This document shows positions 37,706 through 49,882 of a stretch of DNA of 64,000 nt, in pieces. Position numbers and translations under genes: made by a program. The notes beneath the pieces are model-generated. The model was given only the letters and a program-made list of their open reading frames with translations. It was not told the origin of the DNA and made no database searches. Numbering within the stretch: the stretch's first letter is position 1; the number at the start of each line of letters is the position of its first letter. This stretch comes from Pseudoscleropodium purum. Lineage: Eukaryota; Streptophyta; Bryopsida; Hypnales; Brachytheciaceae. The stretch lies in NCBI GenBank assembly GCA_963969395.1, contig OZ017804.1, forward strand, positions 13,392,001 through 13,456,000. The letters run 5' to 3'.

Positions 37706-38018
37706 TTAACCCCTAAATGATTTTGACTATGTTTTCACCAAAACTACTTCAAAACTGCCATTTGTAGTACAAGTGTCAAATTTTAGAAAAAAAAAACATA
37801 CTTTTGGACACATATAACTATAGGATCTTGTAGTAAGATTGTTTAAAAATATGTGGAAAAAATTTCAAAAATTTCCACAGTGCAAATTGCAAGATATTAG
37901 CATTTGAAGTGACGAATTTCTTTTTTTTGGCCTTGTGAAAATCCAAGTAGCTGCACTTCAAAAGGTCACATTTATATGAAAAAATGTCGAAAATGGTGGT
38001 TACTCTTTGGATTCATTT
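37706..38018. mobile_element. 5'-end fragment of a TTAA-bounded element (family R1)
   Basis: It starts TTAACCCCTAAATGATTTTG and follows 31112-31420 almost base for base, then breaks off at GGATTCATTT, where unrelated T-rich sequence begins. The rest of the element is missing. Confidence 0.7.
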
Positions 38019-38339
38019 AAAGATTTTTTTTAAACAATTTAAGATTTTTAAGCATTTTAAGATATTTTTTTAAACAAGTGTGTTCAAGAAATAAATTGCA
38101 AGTTTTTTTTTGTGAGGAAATGAGGCTAATTTCACACAAGGTTAAGACCCTGCTGCCACCAAGTATCAAACCTGCAATCACGCCATTTGGTTTGGCAACC
38201 TCACCACCATCACGTGGTAGTTTAGAGTCATCTCTGACTGCATTTTAAGACTTTTGAAAGTTCTGAAACTCTTGAAGTGAAAAGCTTCTCCTTGACTCCT
38301 GTAAATGTAGATGCCACTGTAGATTTTTGAAATTATTAT

Positions 38340-38979
38340 TCCCACCTACAGCGCCGGTTTACAAGGGACACCCCCATCCGAGACTTCTGCTTTTGGGTGG
38401 ACAATCCCAAGTCAGGTTCAAGGATGACCGCTTGGAAGTCGGTCTTGAGTTTCTCTTGACGTACGTCTGACTTGACGAAGCTCCCAAGTCCCCGGCCCCT
38501 GAGTCTTCAACATACAACCTTGTGTCTGCGAAAACATGGACGACAATTCCAAAACAGCCACTTAAAAATTAGTAAAATATGAAAAATATGAAACAGAAAA
38601 GAACAAGGTCCTCAAGATAAATAATATTCATATTTAATAATAAAAAAATTATAAGAAAGTGGGTTAATAATATAAATTTATGTCAGTATTGAAATCCAAA
38701 AATAAATGAAGTACTGACGGCCCTGAGAAAAAGCCTAAAGTGGGCAGCCAATGAAAAGCCTCCTGGGAGCTGGCCAAACGAGAGCCACTTACCTTTTCCA
38801 CCCCCACCCCGGGCCGGGCCGGGTCGGGTCCGGGTCCCCAAGTGCACCCGGCGACTCCCCACCCGCCACTTCCACTACCTCCAAACACCCCCAAAAGGGC
38901 CTTCCACAACACCCTTCCTCTCTAGGCTCCACAACTGCAGAAAGAAAAATTCCTCGCCCCCGTCTCCTCCTTTGATCAG
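38340..38979 (+). promoter_or_regulatory. Promoter and 5' non-coding exon of GAPN
   Basis: A TATAAATTT lies at about 38671. The region downstream is GC-rich, with repeated GGGCCGGGCCGGGTCGGG at about 38811-38828. The proposed non-coding exon ends CTTTGATCAG at 38979, before the GTACTT donor of the 5' UTR intron. The frames open on both strands here have no family features. Confidence 0.4.
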
Positions 38980-40063
38980 GTACTTCACCCAACTTCCCAC
39001 TTCTTCAGTTTTGTCGTTGTGATTCTAGCTTTTGTAGCCGAATTTCTAAGGATTTGGGGTGCTGTTCAAGAGTAGAACTTCGTGAAAACCAGCAGGTGCA
39101 ATTTGGGAACGATTCTTATGCTCGGTCTGGTTTCAGGAGCTTTCAGACGTCAGTATTAGGGAGGGTACTAGTTCTTTTTGTTTTGTTAGTTTTCTTGTGC
39201 ATTGGAATTTGAGTGATTTTGAGGAGTGAACTTGTGGTGGTGGATTTGACGTTCAGGAATTTGAAGGCGCATATTCGGAGTGGTTATGGTTGTGAACAAT
39301 GTAGTGCTGTGTGTTACGTGAGAGAATAGTTGATGTGACTTGTTTTTTCGTTGTTGATGGGGCTTGTTGCTTGGGGGAGTGAATAGACATTGATGTAATG
39401 GGTGAAATTGGTGTGCAAGCCGTCTGATCGGATCCCCTGTTTGTGTTTCAAGTGGTTGTCGTTGTGGGTCTAGCTTCTGTAGCCGAGTTCTAATTGTTCA
39501 AGGCGCTGCTGAAGTTTAGAACTCCGTGAAAACCAGCAGTTGCAAGCCTGGTAACGATTCTTGTGCTCGATCTGGTTTCAGGAGGCTTCAGTATTCGTGA
39601 GGGTACTAATTCTTCTGTCTTGGTAGTTGTCGTAATTTGAGTGGGTGTGAGGAGTGAACTTGTTGTGGTGGATTTGAGCTTCGTGAATTTCAAGGCGCAT
39701 TCTCGAAGAAGTTTTGGTTGTGGATAATGTAATGCTCTTTGTTACGTGGAGAGAAAGGCGATGTGGCTTGGGTTTTTGGCATTGGTTGGACTTGTTGTTT
39801 GGGGGTGTGAGTGAGCATTGATGTAATGAATGAAGTTGGTGTGCAAGCGGTCTGATCGGATCCCCTCTTTCTGTTCCAATTTTTTGGCTTTATGGTGCGT
39901 TTACTGATTGTGTTTGTATGCATATTCCTTTGTCTTCCTGTCCATCTAATGTGATTGTTCGGTTCATGATTTGACCGAGATGTCCGCAGTTTGGACAGAT
40001 TTTTAGTTGGAGAGCCGGGTGATTGATTGAAGGTACGGACCTGTTGTTGTTTTCCCTTTGCAG
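38980..40063 (+). other. 5' UTR intron of GAPN with an internal tandem duplication
   Basis: The donor is CAG|GTACTT at 38980 and the acceptor is TTTCCCTTTGCAG at 40063, eight bases before the GAPN ATG. Inside, copy A (39011-39449) and copy B (39456-39880) are offset by 445 bases. They share TTGTCGTTGTG, GTGAAAACCAGCAG, GATCTGGTTTCAGGAG-like and GTCTGATCGGATCCCCT sequences in the same order. The intron itself is inferred from the two splice sites. Confidence 0.55.
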
Positions 40064-40071
40064 TTGGGAGC

Positions 40072-43000
40072 ATGGCTGGCCAAGGGTTCTTCGCTGAGAT
40101 TCTCGACGGCGAGACTTTCAAGTACTATGCCGATGGAGAATGGAAAGTCTCCACCTCGGGGAAGTCAGTGGGCATTATTAATCCTTCCACTTTGAAGACC
40201 CAGTACAAAGTGCAAGGTTCGTCGCTCCCTTAGCTTTTAGCAACGCGTTGATTCTGCGCCCTGTGTCGGCTGTAGAAGGCGTTAAATCGCTTCAGTAAAG
40301 AATCCAATTGTAATTGAAGCTTCTGCGGTGAAGCAGTTGAAGAATTAAGAGGCATGACTTCCTAAAATGTACACCTCTGGTACACATATTGCGTGTCTCC
40401 TGAGCCAAGCTTCACCCTGTCGAAGATCATTGAATTGATGATGCATCTGTTAGACGTATTTGGCTTCCGAGGGGAACCTGGAATATTTCAGAATTGACAT
40501 AACCAATGCTGTATTGACTTGTATGCCTGATGAAGAAAGATATAGTCGAGGATGATACACTAGTAATTGCTCTTTCTCTGTCGTTGTGTGAGTCAATCTG
40601 TGCAGTGCTTATGAGCACATTGCCATTGCATGTTGCAAAGTGTGGGTTGGGACTTGCGTTTTAGTATTAGCTAATGTTTTTGGTTTTGCCGTTGGCAGCT
40701 TGCACTCAGGATGAGGTGAACAAGGCTGTTGAGAGTGCCCAAGCTGCTCAGAAGCTGTGGGCTAAGACACCGTTGTGGAAGAGAGCTGAAGCGCTTCACA
40801 AGTTCGCTGGGATCCTGAAAGAGCAGAAAACGCCCATTGCAGAATGCCTTGTGAAGGAGATTGCGAAGCCCCAGAAGGATGCCGTGACTGAGGTGGTGCG
40901 ATCTGGTGATCTGATTTCCTATTCCGCAGAGGAGGGCATTAGAGTCTTGGCTGAGGGCAAGTTCTTGGTTTCTGACAGCTTTCCAGGAAATGGCAGGAAT
41001 AAATACTGCCTTGCATCGAAGGTACAATCCCTCCACATGCCATAAATTTCCTTGTACGTAGTGTTTATTGACCACGTAAAAGGGCTATTGTACATTGTAT
41101 AGGTCGATGCAACAAGCTTGAGATAAGAAAAAATCCTTCATTATAAATGTTGCGAAACAAAATTTTGATTCGGTTTACCTCGTTTGTTCAATGTTTACTA
41201 GTGCCCAAGGAATAGTAAAGAGAATCAAGAGGTGGTCTGTACGAGTCTCTCCCTCCTATGGGGCATGCTAAGAATATTTGAGATAACAAGGTTACAAGTT
41301 ATCTTTTTGAGGTGGATCTGGCGCTTGTTACCTTAAGTGCGTCATAATGCGTCAAAAATTACAAGGGACTATTTTAAGCTTGCGATCTCACCCCTCGTTG
41401 GACATGATTTTGGGTCAAGTTTGAAGGTGGTTGTTTCTGCCGTCCGACCTTACTTCTGGCATTGTTAACATGTGCCATGGCAACCTGCAGATTCCTCTTG
41501 GTGTTGTACTTGCAATTCCCCCTTTCAACTACCCTGTAAATCTGGCCGTGTCCAAGATTGCTCCGGCCCTGATTGCAGGAAATGCACTCATTTTGAAGCC
41601 CCCAACTCAGGTAGCGCCGTGTTTCGCAATCGGTTTGGTTATATTCTACACATTGCCAATAGTATTCGTCTCACTCTTTCATCAGTTGAACATTTTTCAC
41701 CTAGCCTTTGGATTTCGCAGGGTGCAGTTTCTTGCTTGCACATGGTGCATTGCCTTCACAAGGCAGGGTTTCCCAAAGGGTTGATTGCTGCAATTACTGG
41801 GAAGGGTTCTGAGATTGGAGACCTCATGACCATGCACCCTGGCATCAATTGCATAAGGTAAAAAATCACACAATTCTAAGTACCTAATATTTTGGTGCCC
41901 ACTACAGTTCATGAGAATTCTAATAACATGGTTCAATTGTGAGCAGCTTTACTGGAGGCGATACTGGCATTGCAATTTCCAAGAAAGCTGGTATGATTCC
42001 ACTTCAGATGGAGCTTGGAGGCAAGGATTGTTGTCTCGTACTTGAAGATGCCGATTTAGAACTTGCTGCTAACAATGTCATCAAGGGTGGATACTCATAC
42101 AGGTGCAAATCCGCTGCTGAGTATCATTTAGCTCCTTGAATACTTTTAAGGAATTCGCTTTCATTTGAACGAGCAGATTTGTCCTTCATTTTAGGGCACC
42201 CATGATGCAGCAATTGGTTAATGAATTTAACGGTATTGGATCAGAAAGTGTTTCTGTTCATGCTAATGGTATCTCAATTTTTCATGCAGTGGACAGCGCT
42301 GCACAGCAGTGAAGGTGATCTGTGTCATGGAGTCGGTGGCCGAGGAGCTAGTGACGAAGATTGTTGAGAAGATGACGAAGCTGAAAGTTGGAATGCCTGA
42401 AGATAACTGTGATATTACTCCTGTCGTCAGTGCGTCCTCAGCGAACTTCATCCAGGGTCTTGTGGAGGATGCAAAGAAAAAGAATGCTAAGTTCCATCAG
42501 GTAGGATATGCTCACATGACCTCTATTTCTGACCATAAAATGTTCTGAGTTCTTTCTAGGTCCTTATGAGCCAGAGTGTTTAACAGCTGGTATTGTCTCT
42601 AGAAGTTGTCTTGTAATATTAATTTACTCTTTATCTTGGATAGAACAATTGAGCAGTTCACTACCGATCCCTCGCTACTGTGTTCACGAAACCTTGTGGC
42701 TTCGCAGGAGTGGAAGAGAGAAGGGAACTTGATCTGGCCTGTCCTTATTGATCACGTAACTCCTGACATGAGAATTGCTTGGGAGGAGCCATTTGGACCA
42801 GTGATCCCGGTTATCCGCATCAAGACTGTGGAGGAGGGCATTTCTCACTGCAATGCAAACAACTTCGCGCTTCAGGTACTCTAACATTATTGCCGAGTGA
42901 CGAGCTCTTCCTGAAACTTGCAAATGCTCATCAGAAACTGTGTCTATACTCTTGTGAAATCAGTTTTTTGTAGTGAAAGGATGAGAAAAAGAACTGACTG

Positions 43001-43814
43001 AGACAAAAAAAACTGAACAAGTAGTTAAACCCAAGTGTCTTCATCCCATATAGAAATCTATAATTATTTATTTACGTCTTCAAATAAATTCTTCATTGCA
43101 ATCCATTGTATAATCCTCAGTGTTGAACACGGAGTACTTCACAAACGCTATTCAACAACCTTAAAAATGCCACTCTTCCTTCAACCTTGTTTCACAGTTC
43201 TTCTGGGTAGAAGAAATGCATTTCCATTGGGCACCATGACTTGCTATATATTCGAACTGTTGCTTAGTGTCTCCGCTTGGGGAAGAGTCAATAAAATACC
43301 CACCTATCAAAGTCAAAGGACTCAGGTCGATAGTAAGCAAGGGAACTCGTTTATTTCTTTTATCTTGTTGCTCCAATTTTTATCTGGAGATGCTACGAAC
43401 GTTTCTCCAGTGTGTGACAACGTGATTTGGATTGCAGGGATGTGTCTTCACCAAAGACATCAACAAGGCAATTTTGATCAGCGATGCAATGGAGTCTGGA
43501 ACCATTCAAATCAACGCGGCGCCAGCAAGAGGACCTGATCACTTCCCCTTCCAGGTTTGTTACCCCATCTGTGTACACTTTCTCCATAACAATACCTTCA
43601 ACGATTTCGTTGTATTCATGTAGAGTAATTGCAGGGCTACACTCAATGAGCAGATCATAACAAAGTGCTTCAAGGTCTGATACTCCTTCTTTTGTATCAG
43701 GGCTTGCGAGACAGCGGCATTGGCTCGCAAGGAATTACGAACAGTATCCTGATGATGACGAAGACCAAGAGCACGGTGATCAACCTGCCATCTGAATCGT
43801 ATACGATGGGTTAA
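40072..43814 (+). CDS. GAPN: NADP-dependent non-phosphorylating glyceraldehyde-3-phosphate dehydrogenase (GAPN, ALDH11 family)
   Basis: Nine coding exons: 40072-40216, 40699-41021, 41491-41610, 41721-41857, 41947-42102, 42290-42500, 42708-42875, 43438-43554 and 43701-43814. All introns are GT..AG, and together the exons give 496 residues, the usual length of plant GAPN. The enzyme oxidises glyceraldehyde 3-phosphate directly to 3-phosphoglycerate in the cytosol, making NADPH and bypassing the phosphorylating GAPDH step. Aldehyde dehydrogenase landmarks are all visible: PPFNYP (residues 166-171, oxyanion Asn169), LKPPTQ with cofactor-binding Lys192, SFTGGDTG (242-249), MELGGKD with general base Glu264, GQRCTA with catalytic Cys298 (split across exons 5/6), and EEPFGPV. 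The C-terminus is SYTMG, as in other plant copies. The start matches the [14 protein letters not shown] N-terminus of the family. No sign of damage. Confidence 0.97.
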
Positions 43815-43941
43815 GAGTTGTTGCATCATCAACTTTTTCCAGGAGGAAGTAGGCTTAGTTTGTTTGTCTCTGCATAGAAAGTAAGACAATCATGTAAGTA
43901 GAAAACGCTGTTCAGCATTTGTAAATGGAGCAGTGGCAGAC

Positions 43942-43972
43942 GAGAGAGAGAGAGAGAGAGAGATTGTATGGT
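43942..43972. repeat. (GA)n microsatellite in the GAPN 3' region
   Basis: About 15 GA dinucleotides, roughly 130 bases after the stop and so probably in the 3' UTR. Confidence 0.9.
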
Positions 43973-44749
43973 CAGAATTTGGTGATTAGCTCAATGTTGA
44001 CCAGTTAATGAATTATCTTTTCACATCGACAATTCATGTATCAACGCCGTTGTAATCGAATCTTTCGTAACTACTGTACTAGAACCTACCATGTTGACTC
44101 ATTCTTCTTCACTTCGGTGTGGAAGTAGAGGAGACTGTTTGCGTCAATTTCAGCATTTTAACAGGACATATGCGAAGGAGGTGATTTTGGGAAGATGTGT
44201 TAAGTGCCGTGATGTTTTGGTTGATCTTAGAGTGTTAGAACCAAATCAATGGAGATCAGGTTTTTATCACTACGTAAGATTATTTTTTGCTATTTTAAAG
44301 TGGGAAGGTGTAGTACACCACCAAGGAAACCTGGCTTCTCGGAGCTTATAGTACTGCAATCTGGTTCATGTTGGCTGCTGTCGTTTGCTTGGAAAGAGAG
44401 AATTGGAAAGAGAGAAGTTGGCCAGCTTCCTAAATGCAGATTCACCAGGCGCATTTGTTGTGATGGGCCTTGAACAATTGCTTGGGTTGGGTGGGTGTAA
44501 GACATGCAAATGAGATGTTATAATTAATCCCTGAGTTTCTAAGCCTTTCCAATTGTGTTTTTCTTGGAAAAAAGAGCGTGGGTTTATTATTATCCCCAAT
44601 AAATCAAATGTTTTTAAAAACTGTGTAAAAATAGGCCTAAGTGCCTAGGCCTTTTCAAGTGTCTTTTTCCTAAGAAAAGAGGGTATGAGCTTTTAGTTAT
44701 CTCCAATGATTCAAATGTTTAAAAAAAAGATCGTTGGTTTTGTAGATGT

Positions 44750-44981
44750 TTAATCCTTAAAGGACAAAGAAGTGACCTCAGAAATCATCCCATTTCATTT
44801 TTGTGTGAATCATTGGTTTAAAATATTGTAAAAAGTACTCATTGGAAGTCAAACTATTGTAGAAGACCTCTCCTTTTCACAATAATATTTTGAGGATGAA
44901 TAGTTGAATTTTTGTCCTACTTGAAGAGTTTTCTTGTCATCCATCAGACACCAAACATCTGTATCGACATTCAAGGGTTAA
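44750..44981. mobile_element. TTAA-bounded element, 232 bp (family R2)
   Basis: The left end is TTAATCCTTAAAGGACA and the right end is CATTCAAGGGTTAA, giving short inverted ends with TTAA on both sides. It is homologous to 1456-1687. The TTAA at 44978-44981 continues directly as TTAACCCTTAAAAG, as if a second element starts at the same site; I could not find that element's other end. Confidence 0.6.
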
Positions 44982-45229
44982 CCCTTAAAAGATACGGCCT
45001 CCTATGACCAAGGTGGTCACCAAAATGCTCCAATTATTGAACCACTAAGTGCATTCTTTGTGTATTGACGTAATAACTAGCTCTTTTGAGCTCATTGTCA
45101 TTGTGACAGTTTTGTCACAATGACAATGAGCTCAAATCAAGCCCAATTTTTTTTATTAATCCCCTGGTACCCCCCAAGGGTACAATTTAAATGAAAATAT
45201 TTTCTTTAGTAACATCCCCTCCATCCACT

Positions 45230-46190
45230 ACTTTGTAAATTTCAAGGGAAGCATTTGATATGGGATAAATCCCATATCGTATCCATATCCCCATATAATA
45301 TATGTATTCCTATATCGTATTTGTATCATATATAATATATATATTTCCATATCATATATATATGTATGTATGTATGTATTCATATTCTGTACTATATCCC
45401 ATATCTTGTATTTATACTTGTAATTGTATCTAGATCAACGACATCCAAGGATGAGGAATTTTTTTTAAATTTTAAATCAATGGCTCTAAATTTTTCATTG
45501 AGAGTAGGAGGGAGGAAATGGCATGTCTACCTCTTTTTAGTACATTGTAATTAGTGGCCCACTATCCACCCAAAAGTGACTCTATTTTGGAGCTCATTTT
45601 TGGGTTTTAAAGATTTTAAAATTTTCATTTGCAACACCCCTCCCCCCCCCCCCCCCCCCCTTCTTGTAATTTTCAAAAATCAACATAGTAACAATCAATA
45701 TGGAATAATTCCTCCCATATTCGTATACGGTATTCGTATTCTATATTCATCCATATCCATATCCAGTATTATATTTGTATCTGATATTTATATTTAGTAT
45801 TCCTCCCATGTCCATATCTAATATTGTATTTGTATCTAGTATCCATACTTAATATTCATCCGTATCTGGTATTATATTTGTATCTAGTACCTATATTCAA
45901 TATTCATTCTGTAGTTGTATCCTGTACTATGTACATATCTAGTATTCATTTTGTATTTCATATTTGGACGGCTCAGATTAAATCTCACAAGATCAACAGC
46001 TTGTGATTTTTTGAGAAATCAATGACAATTTCAAAGGTAAGCAATTTTTCTTACAAAAAATCAATGGCTTGTAAATTTTTTGAGAGAGGGGGGGGGGGGG
46101 GGCAACTAATGCAAACCAAGTGAGGAGCCATCTTTTGAGTGGATAGTAATTAGTTTAGTCATCCATCGGCAACTTTTTGGCCTTTAACAT
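45230..46190. repeat. Degenerate TATTCATATCC-type repeats flanked by an inverted pair with C- and G-runs
   Basis: Two tracts of degenerate ~10-12 bp repeats of the GTATTCATATC kind lie at about 45250-45430 and 45700-45960. An 18-base C run (about 45643-45660) and a 13-base or longer G run (about 46088-46102) lie on opposite strands of an inverted repeat. The complement of the segment left of the C run (TTTTGGGTGGATAGTGG..) matches the segment right of the G run (TTTTGAGTGGATAGTAATTAG). A (GTAT)n tract is at 45362-45379. Confidence 0.6.
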
Positions 46191-47230
46191 CCTCTAAGTG
46201 TTAAAGAGTTTACTTATTAGTATGCATACTATTTTTGAGTGTAAAATTGCATAGGATTTATGAGATTATAATAAGAGAGATCTATATATCCTACTTTTAG
46301 TATGTTGCCTTTCCCCACAATGTTTGAGGAACTTGCATATAAGAGTTAATTATTTAGGATTGTACGTGATATGAACAACTAAAAATTAGCACACTAAAAT
46401 GCACTTTTAGATACTTTAAGTTAAAATGAAGAGCTATCAAACTCATTACACAATCCACCTTGTAATTTTATTTTTATAAGTAGAAATTGGAAATAACTCA
46501 AAATCAACACTTGCATGTTTAAATTTTCACTGGTGAAAATAATGAATACAATTTACTATTTCTATTGGAACCATTTTCAAAACAAAAGGATATATACAAT
46601 TTTTTAGATCTCAAATCAAGTGAAATTGGCAAGCTTTACTCTTCCATTGATGGTACATGTATGCCTTTGAGTGTATCTTATAGGACTTCTCAAAAATCAA
46701 ATATTTACCTTTTTCAGTAAAAAACAAAAGCTTCCAATAGTTAACTTTAAATATTGCCCATAGAAAATTTTAAAATGCTCAAAGGAATTTAACATACTAC
46801 CTATACAAAAACGAACTTGATATTCTATGGTTAGTTAGGTAGTTAGAGGCTAACAAAGTGGTTCATGCCATATAGACATTCCTTGAAAGGAGGTTTTGGA
46901 GCACCACATTATAATGTCAAATTTAGGTGCCAAAGGCCCTCTTAGGTACCCAACCCAAGTTTTGACTATAATGTTTGATACTCCAATGTCTACTACCAAT
47001 GGCATTAATGTGCTCTAAGAACATTGCTACTATAAGGGGCAAAATTCCCGTGGGAAACCTCTCATGGTGGGCTCTAAACTAGGTGACGCATTTAGCAAGT
47101 TAGGACCGTTTAGTGTAGGTCTTTGAAATTGGTTCTCAACATTGCATCACAATTTAGGGTACTATAGATTATTATAGTAAATATTGCTATTGCATTCTTT
47201 TAATAAATATAAATTTTGAATCCAAATTCC
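46191..47230. other. AT-rich intergenic stretch
   Basis: No gene, RNA or bounded repeat supported. Confidence 0.35.
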
Positions 47231-47519
47231 AATGCAATAATGACATCTAGTTGAATAAGCTACTAGATCTGCAGGTGAAGATAGGGAAGTTGGGGTTGGG
47301 GTGGTTTCTTACAAGCAAGTACTTCTGTTTAATTTGTGTAGAGCTCTCTTGTTATTCTTCTTTTTATTTTCAAGGAAACGCTCTAGGATGAATACCTCGA
47401 GGCTAGGGCTTGCTCACTTGCTACTTGTGATGTATTCAACAATAAGGAATATGAAAAGAAGTTCACTTTGAATTTGAGTTTGGATTTAGGGTTTAGAGTA
47501 GGTTTGCTAGGCCTTCTAT

Positions 47520-48320
47520 TGTGGAAGGATTTTGGCTAGGGAAAGCCCCACATATTGATAGAGATTGCTATGAAATACATGATAGGATGTTCAAGGATTA
47601 TTTTATTGAATCTCTTGTATATGGCCCTATAGAATACACCATTCCTTGTTTGTATCTACTATAAACAAAGTTGTACTTATGATTATATTTTGTGTAGAAG
47701 AGAGATGCATTTGGATTCATGAGATTTTTTTTGCAACAAAAGATTATTGCTACTCTCCATATGCTTTCATGTGGCATTTGTATAGATGCCACTAACAGAT
47801 ACTTTTGCACAAATGATAGAATTGTGATGGAGTCTATGAAGAGGTTTTTTGGAGCAATTTGGGTGATTTTTGAGGAGCATCATTTAAGACAATTGATTGT
47901 TTCAGGTAGACTTCAATAAGCACTTGGTCCTCAACAAAGCTTGAGGATTTCTAGATATGTTTTCTTTATTGGATTGTATGTATTATAAATGGAAGAATTG
48001 TCTAGTGGCTTGGCAAGGAGGCTTTGGGAATAGATATGGCAAAAAATCTATCATTTTTGAGGCTATAATCACTAAGGATTTGCACATTTGGCATGTTTTC
48101 TTTGGACTCGTAGAGTTTAACAATGACTTCAATATTTTGAACCACTCTCCATTGATACATAATATGTTGACTAGTGAATGGCAAGGCATGTAATTCACAA
48201 TCAATGCTTGCTACTACGATCAATATTACATTTTGATTGATGGCATCTACCTCAAGCTTATTTTGTTCAAAGTATCTACTAGCCAACCAATGAGAAAAAG
48301 AGATACTTTGCATAGTGACA
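47520..48320 (+). pseudogene. Decayed PIF/Harbinger transposase (DDE_Tnp_4 family)
   Basis: The reading frame runs through HIDRDCYEIHDRMFKDYF near 47550 and CIDATNRYF..MESMKRFFGAIW (47719-47919). After a frameshift it continues with LLDCMYYKWKNCLVAWQGGF, IWHVFFGLVEFNNDFNILN and INACYYDQYYILIDGIYLK (47957-48290). These are the ordered signatures of plant Harbinger transposases, with the catalytic Asp of LDCM and of NNDFN preserved. Stops at 48191 and earlier, and at least one frameshift, make it inactive. Left terminal repeats were not found. The CACTA-like element at 48381 follows directly. Confidence 0.85.
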
Positions 48321-48380
48321 TAAAACTATTTGCAAAAACATAGAACATTGTTTCCATGTCCTTCAAGCTTGGTTTGCTAT

Positions 48381-49882
48381 CGCTATAAGAAACCTACATT
48401 TTTTATAACAAGCAGAAAAACTTGGTAAGTATGTCAATTCAGACGTCAACCATGTTAACAAGGATGTCTAAAAAAATGCGTCAAGTTGGACATGCCAAAA
48501 AATATGGAAATTTAAAAAAAAACGGGGTTTGATTTCAAGAAAATTTTGTAAGATGTCACAAAAAACATGGTCTTTGAAGGCTATGAAAAGTTATCATGAG
48601 GCTATCACTTGGCTTCCAGATGAGCACCAACGGGTGGGTAGTGCTACATCAACAATTTTGTCATCAAGGCTTTTGCTGACATTATCAATGCACTAGGTCC
48701 TAGATCTTGTCAATTTGGACGTTTGTTGTAATGCACATATGTTTTTTCAAACGTCAATATGACATGAGAATAATTTATTTGAACATCATATAGCATCTAC
48801 CATGTGCTGAAGCATGTCTATGAAGACATGAAAACATCACCAAAAATATCTTTTTAGACATGCTTGATGAATATGTCTCGGTTTTTTGAGACATCAATTT
48901 AAACATCCAAATGTTTTTTAAGACGTCAACGTAGATGTTCAAACATTTTGCAATGTCAACTCAAACATAGTACCATGTAGAAAAGGCCATACAAAATGCA
49001 CTATACAACATATAAAATACACCATACATTGTACAACATACACAAATATACCATACAAAATACACCATATACTGTACACCATACTCAATATGCCATACAT
49101 AATATATATGTCATACACTATATATCATATTTGGATTAAAAAGCCAATTATTGTAAATATATTGATATGAGAAAACAAGGCTATTTATACAAGTAGGTGG
49201 TGAGAGAGAAGACGGGATATCTAAAACTTTGGAGTTGAATGTATGAAAAAATATAATTTCAAATATGAACATCTTCATAAACACAACTTTATCTTAGTTG
49301 ATGTCTAAAAAAACATTAGAATGTCTTAGTTGATGTCTTGGTTAATGTCTCAAAAAACATCTTGATGTTTCAATTAATATCTTAGTTGACATCTAAATAA
49401 ACATCTTGACATCTCAATTGATGTTTTAATTAATGTAAAAAAAAAAATTAAAAATTCTCAAATGGTATCAAAATATGCTAATGTCATCCTCTTTGGATGC
49501 CACATTAGGTGCTATTTTTTTATTTTATTATTTGCAAAAAACTACCATGTGGTTGCCTTTACCTTGTTTTTTCCAACTTTGGTTAGTGTTATACTTCATC
49601 TCCAAGTAACTTCTATAGACTCACTCAAGGTCAAACCATAAACCTTTGTTGATGTAGCACTGTCTTGTTTTTTTGGAGATTACAAAAAACATGCTACCGT
49701 TTTTCTGCACGTCTCACAAAACATAATGTTTTTCTTTGTTTCCCACTAATATGCACATGTTCACTACAATATCCACTTCAATTCTACCACCCATTGCCTC
49801 TTAATCTCTAACATCCTCTTGTTTGCAAAAACGTGTTGTATTTAAAGTCTAATGTAACAAAGAACATGGGTTTCTTATAGTG
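48381..49882. mobile_element. CACTA-like non-autonomous element, 1,502 bp
   Basis: The right end, reverse-complemented, is CACTATAAGAAACCC. The left end is CGCTATAAGAAACC, with one change in the CACTA. The flanks are TAT and TAA, so a 3-bp target duplication is imperfect. The interior shares phrases with the 4206-8204 element: GGATGTCTA..CGTCAAG..GGCATG-like sequence, ACACCATACA-type AT repeats (about 49000-49130), and many GACATC/ACGTC/AAACAT subterminal motifs. No transposase. Confidence 0.65.

Noticed and set aside
38110..38230. A tRNA-like or LTR primer-site-like sequence (CAAACCTGCAATCACGCC)
   Set aside because: No tRNA fold, no long terminal repeat pair and no retrotransposon protein nearby.
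44091..44473. Two overlapping frames after GAPN as a small gene
   Set aside because: No domain, no splice support, and composition falls back to intergenic levels.
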